From contig JAKIWD010000007.1 of the NCBI GenBank assembly GCA_022750205.1, forward strand, positions 1 to 38,391: DNA of 38,391 bases. The letters are read 5' to 3'. Of the stretch, positions 32,774 to 38,391 are shown one piece after another (the stretch's first letter is position 1; each line of letters starts with the position of its first letter). This DNA comes from Thermoplasmata archaeon. GTDB taxonomy: Archaea; Thermoplasmatota; Thermoplasmata; Lutacidiplasmatales; UBA184. Made by a program: the position numbers and the translations under genes. The notes beneath the pieces were generated by a model. It made no database searches. It saw only the letters and a program-made list of their open reading frames with translations, and was not told the DNA's origin.

Positions 32774-34092
32774 CGCTCCGTCGATCGGTAGAACGCGACG
32801 AGGGCCGGCCCCGGCGCGGACGACGCGGCGAACTTCCGGGCGAATTCTACGAGCACCGTTCCGGCATCGCGCGGCGTAGCTCGCCGGATCGCTCCCGCAC
32901 GGGGAAAGCCCCGACGCCAGGCGTCATCCGTCATCGCGCGCGCCGCGATCTCCGCGACGCGCTGGCCGCGGGAGAAGGCATCGAGGTCGCGCACGATGGT
33001 CGGGGAAACCCGCAGCCGGCGGAACAGACGCAGCAAGGCGGCGATCTTCTCCGGGCGATGACGACGTAGACGACGACCGCTCCCCACCACCCCGTTGAAG
33101 TACAGGAACGGCCCGCCCACCTCGATCGCCTCGAGGAGCGTGCGACTGCCGGTCGCGATCCGCAGGTCGGCGCGCTCCCACGTTCGCTGCCACCGCCGGG
33201 GGGGGAGCGGCGGCGCCTCGCGAACGGTGACGTTCGGAGAGCCGCCCAGGGCAAGGTGACGCGCCGAACGAACGATGAGGGTGACACCTTGTTCCACGTT
33301 CTCCAGACCCCGGAGCACTGCCTGGCCGATCCGCACGCTACTGGCGGGACTGGCGTACCAGACGACCGACGCGCGGCGGGAACTTCGGGGCCGGGGGCGA
33401 CCCCCGGGCGATCCGGACCAGAGCGGTCCCACCTGCACCGCCTCCGGGAACTCGCGGCGGAACCGGGGGGACGGCGCGAAGGTCGCGAACAGGTGGAGGA
33501 CGTTGGGGCGATCGAACGCACGGAAGCGCCGAAAGGCCGTCCGCCAGACCTCGGTGTCCCGTCGGCCGCTGGCTCCCCGTAGACGCGAGTCGGCGGTGGC
33601 GCGGGGAACGCCGCCCTCTCGGTACCGTTCGGCATTCTCCCGGCGCGCGGGATAGGTGCGGGCGAACTCTTCGAGGCTGATGTGGACCGTGTTGTCGGCG
33701 CCGTATGCCGACTCGATCGCCCCCGCCTCTTCTGACCACGCGCCGCCACGACCGAACGGCTCGTCCCGCGACGGCGCCGCCGAAACCCCCCAGCACGGGC
33801 TGACGGTGAGCGCACGACGCTGACGGTTCCGTAAGGACCGGCGCGGACGATGGGGGGGCCACGCCCAGGGTCCGTGGACCCCCGGGGGCAGGGCGCGGGA
33901 GACCGGCCGGTAGAGGAAGAGGCGGGCCCCGGCGCGCGCCAGATGCCGACCGGCGGCGAGCACCTCCTCGATGTCGCCCAATCCGCCGCCGACGACGGCA
34001 GGGAAGAGGTAGACGTCGAGGCCGGCGAGGGCCCCGCGCCCGGGTCCCGACCTAGAGCTTGCGGACGAGCGTGTCCAACGCGAACGCGACAT
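32770..34092 (-). CDS. GT-B-like protein (possible glycosyltransferase)
   Basis: The 440-residue product has an N-terminal Rossmann start (LDVYLFPAVVGGGLGDIEEVL) and a C-terminal nucleotide-sugar-like lobe (IATGSRTLLEAIEVGGPFLYF, then SRGQRVAEIAARA), as in MurG- or UGT-type GT-B folds. Catalytic residues are not obvious, and the middle is Arg-rich and poorly conserved, so this is a fold-level guess. ATG 34092 is chosen as the first plausible start; it overlaps the GNAT gene by 41 nt, which is long for this operon. Upstream GTG 34104 is the alternative. No signal peptide or membrane segment is visible. Confidence 0.45.
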   Translation of the reverse strand: MSRSRWTRSSASSRSGPGRGALAGLDVYLFPAVVGGGLGDIEEVLAAGRHLARAGARLFLYRPVSRALPPGVHGPWAWPPHRPRRSLRNRQRRALTVSPCWGVSAAPSRDEPFGRGGAWSEEAGAIESAYGADNTVHISLEEFARTYPARRENAERYREGGVPRATADSRLRGASGRRDTEVWRTAFRRFRAFDRPNVLHLFATFAPSPRFRREFPEAVQVGPLWSGSPGGRPRPRSSRRASVVWYASPASSVRIGQAVLRGLENVEQGVTLIVRSARHLALGGSPNVTVREAPPLPPRRWQRTWERADLRIATGSRTLLEAIEVGGPFLYFNGVVGSGRRLRRHRPEKIAALLRLFRRLRVSPTIVRDLDAFSRGQRVAEIAARAMTDDAWRRGFPRAGAIRRATPRDAGTVLVEFARKFAASSAPGPALVAFYRSTER

Positions 34093-34990
34093 GGAACCCG
34101 GCACGGGTCAGCACCTCCCGCGCGCGCAGGTTGTCCACCGCCACCTCGGTCAGGATGCGGCGCGGTCCCTGGTTCGAGACCCACGCGATCGCCGCGGCGA
34201 CGAGCTGGTCGGCCGCCGCGTCCGCCAGGCGTGGGGCGAGGAGGGGGCACGTCAGGTGGGCCGACTCCATGGCCTCACTGATGGTTGCCCGCACGAAGCC
34301 GCCCGCGAGGCCGTCCCGGGGGGCGACCCACGTCTCGGAGGCGGAGCCGAGGCCGGCCACGATCGATCGCGAGACGAACATCTCGGAAGGATCGATGGGC
34401 AGCACCTCGCGCACGGGCTCGGGGACGATCCGCTCCGCGAGCGCTACCAACACGCCCTGATCCGACCGGCGGAGCGGCCGGACTTCTGAGGGGCTCGCGG
34501 GAACGGTCCGACCGACGACGGCGTTCGGCTCGCGGACCCAGAACTCGTGTCGGGCGAGCGGCTCGAATCCGGTTTCGTCGTAGAGGTGGCGCGCGGGCGT
34601 GTTCGTCACCAGCACGTCCAGCGCCAGGTACGGGCGATGCCGGCGACGGGTCTCCCTCGCGGCGGCTTCCAGGAGGGCGCGGGCGTAGCCGCGTCGTCGG
34701 AAGGGCGTGTCGACCATGACCGCGGAGACGAACCCCGCGCGGCGACGGTAGGTGAGCAGGGTCGTGGCCGCGAGCCGTCCGTCCACTTCCATCACGAAGC
34801 AGCGGTACACCGGCTTTCCCACGAGGGCAAGGAACCCGATCACGAACCGGACAGGCCATCGATAGAGCCCGCCTACGACACGATCGAACACCTCGGGGCG
34901 CCAACCAAGCAGACGCTGCTCGTCCGGAAAGTGCTGCTCGAGCAGCGGGAGCAGCTGCGGGATGTCGCGCGCTTGGAAGTCCCTCAGCAT
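34052..34990 (-). CDS. Tandem GNAT acetyltransferase
   Basis: The 312-residue protein has two GNAT domains. The first (1 to about 160) has FVSAVMVDTPFRRRGYARALLEAAA, the acetyl-CoA R/Q-x-x-G-x-G/A-like loop RRRGYA, and LVTNTPARHLYDETGFE. The second (about 170-312) is more decayed: SEVRPLRRSDQGVLVALAE, ILTEVAVDNLRAREVLTRAGF; its CoA loop is not clear. Such tandem proteins often keep one active domain. Acceptor unknown. ATG 34990 overlaps the HEAT-repeat stop by 7 nt. The operon context offers no acceptor. Confidence 0.8.
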   Translation of the reverse strand: MLRDFQARDIPQLLPLLEQHFPDEQRLLGWRPEVFDRVVGGLYRWPVRFVIGFLALVGKPVYRCFVMEVDGRLAATTLLTYRRRAGFVSAVMVDTPFRRRGYARALLEAAARETRRRHRPYLALDVLVTNTPARHLYDETGFEPLARHEFWVREPNAVVGRTVPASPSEVRPLRRSDQGVLVALAERIVPEPVREVLPIDPSEMFVSRSIVAGLGSASETWVAPRDGLAGGFVRATISEAMESAHLTCPLLAPRLADAAADQLVAAAIAWVSNQGPRRILTEVAVDNLRAREVLTRAGFHVAFALDTLVRKL

Positions 34991-36477
34991 CCGAGCTCGT
35001 CGTCGTCGACCGCGGCGAGCGCCACGTCGAAAAGGCCCCGCAGCGTCGGACAGCGGACGCCGTCCGTCGCCTCCGTCGGGGGCAGGCGGGCCGGACGGTC
35101 GAGCTCGTCGTCCTCCACCCGGCCGCGCGCCTCGGTGAGCGCGCGCCGGACGAACAGGTCGCCGTCCCCTTGCGCCAGACGACCCAATGCTTGGATCGCG
35201 GTGTCGAACAGGCGGGCCTCGGCATCGCTGATCAACCGCACGGCACCATCCCCGGTCGCCATCGGCGGTTCTCCGGAAGCGCTCCCCAGTCGGGCCGGGG
35301 CGAGCTGGCGGAGCAATGCGACCATCGGCTCCCGGGCCCCGTCGTCCCGCAGCCGTCCGAGCGCCCAGAGGGCCGCCAGGCGAACCTCGGGAGCGGGATT
35401 GCGGAGTTCTTCCCGGATCCGCGGGCCGGCTTCGCTCAGACCGAGGGCACCGAGCGCGAGGATCGCCCCCCGGCGGGGCCAAGGATGGGCGTCCTCGAGC
35501 ACTCCCAGCAGCGCGGCCAGGTCCTCGGGCGTACCGACGGCCCCGAGCGCCTCGGCCGCCGCCCCTCGGACGGACCACAACGGATCTAGGATCGCCGCAC
35601 GCGCGACCGCGCGCGCGGCGGGAGCGCGCATCTCGGCGAGGGCGTGGACCGCGCAAACACGGATCCACCCGGCGCGGTCGGAGGCCGCCCCGACGAGGGC
35701 GTCGACGGCCCGGGCATCGCCGATGCGTCCGAGTGCGACCAGGACGGCTGGCTTGACCCAGCTCTCGTCGCGCTCCAATCGATCGAGGAGCAGCGTGAAG
35801 GCCTCCGTGTCGCGGTACCGACCGAGGACGACGGCCGCCGCCACGCGCACCCGTCGTGCCGGGTCCTCGAGCATGGGCCGGATCGTGGCCGGGACCGACG
35901 AATCATGGCTCTCGCCGAGGCCGTAGATCGCCTGGCGGCGCACTCGATCGTTCGGGTCACGCAGCATCCCGGAGAGGATGGGCACGGTCTCCAGTCGCCC
36001 CGGTCGCCCGATCGCGGCCGTGGCGCTCCAGCGGACGTTCGGTTCGGTGTCGCCGAGAAGCGGAAGCAGGGCGGGGATCGCAGCCCCGTCGCCGATCGCC
36101 CACAACGCCCAGGCCGCCTGTTCCCGGACGCGGGGGACGGGATCGGTCAGCGCGCTTTCGAGGGACGGCCGGCTTTCCGCACGACCGATGGCCCCGAGCG
36201 CCTCGGCGGCGGAGGCGCGCACGCCCGGGTGCGGGTCCGTCAACGACGCTTCGAGCGCGGTCCGCCCGCGGCCGTCTCGGCGCTGCCCGAGCCCCCAGGC
36301 CGCGGCGCGCCGTAGGACCGGTTCGGTCTCGGCGAGCGCGCGCAGCAGGGGTTCGGGGTCGATGGGGTCCGTGGACTCGGCCAGCGCGCGGATCTCCTCC
36401 AGTCGACCGGCGAGATCGCGGTCCTCCCGAGCCGGTCGGCCCACCGGTTCCTTCGGGCGGCGCACCCGGCTCGCCAC
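34984..36477 (-). CDS. HEAT-repeat protein
   Basis: The 497-residue protein is built from about a dozen HEAT/PBS-lyase-like repeats of about 31 residues, e.g. PVLRRAAAWGLGQRRDG, PGVRASAAEALGAIGRA, PRVREQAAWALWAIGDG, PNVRWSATAAIGRPGR and DRVRRQAIYGLGESHD. Repeats near residue 265-300 are less regular. It has no signal peptide and should be a cytosolic scaffold. The last 60 residues are acidic (VEDDELD, VDDDELGC). GTG 36477 follows a TATA-like box at leaderless spacing and heads the five-gene overlapping operon. It might help assemble or regulate the products downstream; this is inferred. Confidence 0.8.
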   Translation of the reverse strand: MASRVRRPKEPVGRPAREDRDLAGRLEEIRALAESTDPIDPEPLLRALAETEPVLRRAAAWGLGQRRDGRGRTALEASLTDPHPGVRASAAEALGAIGRAESRPSLESALTDPVPRVREQAAWALWAIGDGAAIPALLPLLGDTEPNVRWSATAAIGRPGRLETVPILSGMLRDPNDRVRRQAIYGLGESHDSSVPATIRPMLEDPARRVRVAAAVVLGRYRDTEAFTLLLDRLERDESWVKPAVLVALGRIGDARAVDALVGAASDRAGWIRVCAVHALAEMRAPAARAVARAAILDPLWSVRGAAAEALGAVGTPEDLAALLGVLEDAHPWPRRGAILALGALGLSEAGPRIREELRNPAPEVRLAALWALGRLRDDGAREPMVALLRQLAPARLGSASGEPPMATGDGAVRLISDAEARLFDTAIQALGRLAQGDGDLFVRRALTEARGRVEDDELDRPARLPPTEATDGVRCPTLRGLFDVALAAVDDDELGC

Positions 36478-36498
36478 GGGGGCCCTACGCGGCGAACG

Positions 36499-36506
36499 CG
36501 ATAAAG
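36499..36506 (-). promoter_or_regulatory. TATA box for the five-gene HEAT operon
   Basis: The minus strand reads ctttatcg centred 25 bp before GTG 36477, a leaderless spacing. It is the only clear promoter found for the five minus-strand genes down to 30985. Confidence 0.5.
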
Positions 36507-36611
36507 GGGTTGCCGACCGGCGTCGTGACGCCCCGTGCTCTGCCGGCAGCCGTCCCGTTCGGGCGGATCGGTTCCCGCCCGGAACTCCCGGCGAGGGACG
36601 GGTGGCGGAAA

Positions 36612-36619
36612 CTATATCG
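36612..36619 (+). promoter_or_regulatory. TATA box for the small zinc protein at 36660
   Basis: The sequence ctatatcg predicts transcription from about 36640 and a leader of about 20 nt that contains a run of seven T (36651-36657). Confidence 0.45.
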
Positions 36620-36659
36620 CACCTCGGGACGAATGGAGCGTGTCTGGTGATTTTTTTCC

Positions 36660-36863
36660 GTGCCGAACTGCCCGACGTGTTCCAAGCCGATGTCGCCGGG
36701 GTTCCTCGGGTCCGAGAGCTTCATCGGCGGGTCGAAGTGGTTCTTGGAGCGCACGCGCCTGGCGTTCGGCGGCGAGGAGATCGCCAAACCGAACACCTTC
36801 GGGATGGTCTACATCGCCGGCTTCCGCTGCCGGGAGTGTAAGGCCCTCGTCCTGCAGTACTAG
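36660..36863 (+). CDS. Small zinc-binding protein (DUF6487-like)
   Basis: The 67-residue protein has Cys4-x2-Cys7 (NCPTCSKPM) and Cys57-x2-Cys60 (FRCRECKALV), which close one treble-clef-like or ribbon zinc site over a central beta segment (GGSKWFLERT, NTFGMVYIAG). It resembles small PF20097-type proteins of unknown function that begin with CP-x-C and end with CR/C-x-x-C-K. GTG 36660 is chosen because it precedes the first Cys pair and lies about 44 bp after a TATA box. It ends 9 nt before the stop of the convergent DUF72 gene. Confidence 0.7.
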   Translation: MPNCPTCSKPMSPGFLGSESFIGGSKWFLERTRLAFGGEEIAKPNTFGMVYIAGFRCRECKALVLQY

Positions 36864-36872
36864 GCGAGCGCC

Positions 36873-37640
36873 CTACGCGTCGATGCGACGCGACCAGGAC
36901 GGGGCCGACATCCCGGCGGATTCCCGCAAGCGTTCGCAGTTGACCGCGGCGTCGCCGCGGAAATGGTTGTTGAAGAACCCGTAGACCGTGTCGACCTGGG
37001 CCGACAACTGGGCGAGGCGAGGCACCCACGAGGCCAGCTCGGCGGTCGAGTACGTGTAGTCGTACCAGGTCGGGTGGCCGTGCCCGTGCCAGCGAACGTA
37101 CGCGAAGGGGGCCGTCACCTCCACGCGGACCGGCAGGACCGGTTCGTCGATGATCACGTAGGCGAGGTGGAACTCCCGCAGCAGATCGAACGATGCGGGA
37201 TCGAGCCAGCTCTCCTCCCGGAACTCCACCGCGACGGGGAGGTCCACGGGAAGGCTCTCGTAGAACGCGCGGGTGCGCCGCGGCTCGAACGTCAGCGACG
37301 GCGGCAGTTGGACCAACGCCGCCGCGAACTTCCCGGCGTCCCGCAGCGGTTGAATCGCGGCGAGGAAGCGCGCCAGCTCCTCCCCGGTGCGCTCGAGCCG
37401 GCGCTCGTGGGTGATCGTCTGGGGAAACTTCGCCGCGAATCGGAACCCCTTCGGCGTCCTCCGCGCCCACGAGGCCACGACATCGACCCGGGGCAGGCGG
37501 TAGAACGAGGAGTTGACCTCCACGATGGCGAATCGCTGGGCGTAGAACCCCAGACGGTCGGACACGTCCCGCGGCGGGTAGACGCGCCCGACCCACTCCG
37601 GGTAGTCCCACCCGCTGGTGCCGAGCCAGATGGTCCCCAC
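36873..37640 (-). CDS. DUF72 (YecE-like) TIM-barrel protein
   Basis: The 255-residue protein matches the DUF72 family (PF01904): WLGTSGWDYPEWVGRVYPP, FAIVEVNSSFYRLPR, FRFAAKFPQTITHERRL, LVQLPPSLTF, AVEFREESW, YVRWHGHGHPTWYDY and TVYGFFNNHFRGDAAVN. The last residues fit the family length. Members are widespread TIM-barrel proteins, found in bacteria and archaea, with no settled reaction. GTG 37640 gives the conserved start MGTIWLGTSGWDYPE. It stands alone in the minus direction. Confidence 0.92.
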   Translation of the reverse strand: MGTIWLGTSGWDYPEWVGRVYPPRDVSDRLGFYAQRFAIVEVNSSFYRLPRVDVVASWARRTPKGFRFAAKFPQTITHERRLERTGEELARFLAAIQPLRDAGKFAAALVQLPPSLTFEPRRTRAFYESLPVDLPVAVEFREESWLDPASFDLLREFHLAYVIIDEPVLPVRVEVTAPFAYVRWHGHGHPTWYDYTYSTAELASWVPRLAQLSAQVDTVYGFFNNHFRGDAAVNCERLRESAGMSAPSWSRRIDA

Positions 37641-37758
37641 GCTGGGGTGAGAGGCTCCGCCGCTACAAATCCGCTCGTCACGTCGGACCGGCGCTTCGCG
37701 GATATCTCCGAGGAAAGCGAGTCCGCGCGCCCGCCTCTCAGTCGCCGCGACCGAAACC

Positions 37759-37766
37759 CTAAATAC
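37759..37766 (+). promoter_or_regulatory. TATA box for the ferredoxin gene
   Basis: The sequence ctaaatac within an AT-rich spot lies about 41 bp before ATG 37804, predicting a leader of about 15 nt. Confidence 0.45.
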
Positions 37767-37803
37767 AAATCCTCGGTCGAAACTCCCGTTTCAGGATCGG
37801 ACG

Positions 37804-38082
37804 ATGGTTCAGGTCGATATTGATCTCGGGAAATGCACCGGCTGCGCCCACTGCCGCGATGTGTGCCCGGTCAATGTCTTCGAGCTCAAACCGCGCGATC
37901 AGTTCCCCGAAGTGCTGGACGACGCGGCGGTCGGGGCGAAGTTCCAGTTCCGCGGCGAAAAGTCCATCGCGGTCAACGGCCCCGAGTGCATCGTCTGCGA
38001 GGCGTGCCTGTTCGAGTGCGAAGGCGAATGCATCCTCATCACCGACGATGAGGGCCACGTGCACCACTCGACGTACAAGTAG
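37804..38082 (+). CDS. 2x[4Fe-4S] ferredoxin-like protein
   Basis: The 92-residue protein binds two iron-sulfur clusters. Set one is Cys11-x2-Cys14-x2-Cys17-x3-Cys21-Pro; set two is Cys62-x2-Cys65-x2-Cys68-x3-Cys72, with an extra Cys76 in EGEC. The two sets are separated by about 40 residues, longer than in a classical 2x[4Fe-4S] ferredoxin (about 30), and the chain ends in a His-containing tail (GHVHHSTYK). It should carry electrons for cytosolic oxidoreductases. ATG 37804 fits promoter spacing. The next gene begins 6 nt after the stop. Confidence 0.85.
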   Translation: MVQVDIDLGKCTGCAHCRDVCPVNVFELKPRDQFPEVLDDAAVGAKFQFRGEKSIAVNGPECIVCEACLFECEGECILITDDEGHVHHSTYK

Positions 38083-38088
38083 GCCGAA

Positions 38089-38391
38089 GTGCGCGACCGT
38101 TTCGGTCGCTTTCGTAGCCACCGGTCCTGCGGTCGGATCGCCCGGTTCGGGCTGCTCGCCCTCGCGGCGTGCTTGCTGCTCGGTCCGCTCCCTCCCTCGT
38201 GGGGACCGTACCACGGGCCGGGCGCACCGGCGGCGTCCGTCGCAGTCCAGATCGCGGCGAGCGGGCTCCCTTCGCTGCGTTCGTCCCCCCCGAGCGGAGC
38301 CGGTCCGATCCCCGGGAACTGGACCCGCCTGGTCAACTCGACGCTCTCGCCTCCCAGCCGCGAGGGCGGAGCGATGGTCTACGACCCGCCG
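38089..38391 (+). CDS. Secreted Kelch-like protein (N-terminal part, runs off the window)
   Basis: From GTG 38089 an open frame of 101 codons runs to the window end. A basic start (VRDRFGRFRSHRSCGRIAR) is followed by a hydrophobic core (FGLLALAACLLLGPL), which I read as a signal peptide, perhaps with a lipobox-like Cys. A Pro/Ala/Ser-rich linker comes next, and then NWTRLVNSTLSPPSREGG and AMVYDPP, which resembles the first blade of a Kelch/galactose-oxidase propeller. It is similar in plan to the gene at the left edge. The start is 6 nt after the ferredoxin stop, so it may be transcribed with it. Confidence 0.6.
   Translation, partial: MRDRFGRFRSHRSCGRIARFGLLALAACLLLGPLPPSWGPYHGPGAPAASVAVQIAASGLPSLRSSPPSGAGPIPGNWTRLVNSTLSPPSREGGAMVYDPP

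Overview
The window is a very GC-rich stretch of an archaeal chromosome, most likely from the Thermoplasmatota. Archaeal markers are an LSm–L37e pair, ribosomal protein S15 followed by a RecJ-like GAN nuclease, a TrpRS of archaeal/eukaryotic type, and many TATA-like boxes centred about 25-28 bp upstream of start codons (leaderless mRNAs). A bacterial-type DNA gyrase A subunit points to the euryarchaeal side, where gyrase is common in Thermoplasmatota. A soil or acid-habitat lineage is possible but not shown by the sequence. GTG starts are frequent and genes are packed tightly, often overlapping by 4 nt.

Layout. 1-2.7 kb: 5' end of a secreted Kelch-like protein (minus strand), a degenerate NUDIX protein, a RecA/KaiC-like protein without a P-loop, and a small winged-helix-like protein. 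2.7-5 kb: three AIM24-family paralogues with a zinc-ribbon protein between the first two. 5-7.8 kb: aconitase (minus). 7.9-11.2 kb: an unrecognised protein, a DNA methyltransferase with an N-terminal HTH, a duplicated zinc-ribbon protein and a HAD phosphatase. 11.2-16.8 kb: a thioredoxin-reductase-like flavoprotein, divergent from carA-carB. 17-20.8 kb: a thioredoxin-fold/Lrp-RAM fusion, an OB-fold SSB with 20 consecutive glycines, a TPR protein, and TrpRS with a small zinc protein. 20.9-26.4 kb: two paralogous winged-helix-like proteins, S15, GAN, GyrA and a 59-residue zinc ribbon, with ATGA/TGATG-style junctions. 26.3-29.5 kb: dihydropteroate synthase, an aquaporin, a low-molecular-weight arsenate reductase and a divergent Cys-rich HxlR regulator. 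29.7-31 kb: a P-loop kinase, then LSm and L37e. 31-36.5 kb (minus): a five-gene overlapping operon (HEAT repeat protein, tandem GNAT, GT-B-like protein, M29-like aminopeptidase, alkyladenine glycosylase). 36.6-38.4 kb: a small zinc protein, a DUF72 protein, a 2x[4Fe-4S] ferredoxin and the start of a second secreted Kelch-like protein.

How the genes fit together. The window is mostly housekeeping: pyrimidine/arginine precursor synthesis (CarAB), TCA cycle (aconitase), folate-type cofactor synthesis (FolP), translation (S15, L37e, TrpRS, LSm) and replication/topology (GAN, GyrA, SSB). Three clusters look least explained: (i) the AIM24–zinc ribbon–AIM24–AIM24 operon; (ii) an arsenic-type module in which ArsC is coupled to an aquaporin and faces a Cys-rich HxlR regulator across a palindrome; (iii) a solitary, apparently circularly permuted DNA methyltransferase paired with an orphan protein. 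No tRNA, rRNA, insertion sequence or CRISPR array was recognised, and no gene-free gap exceeds 300 bases.
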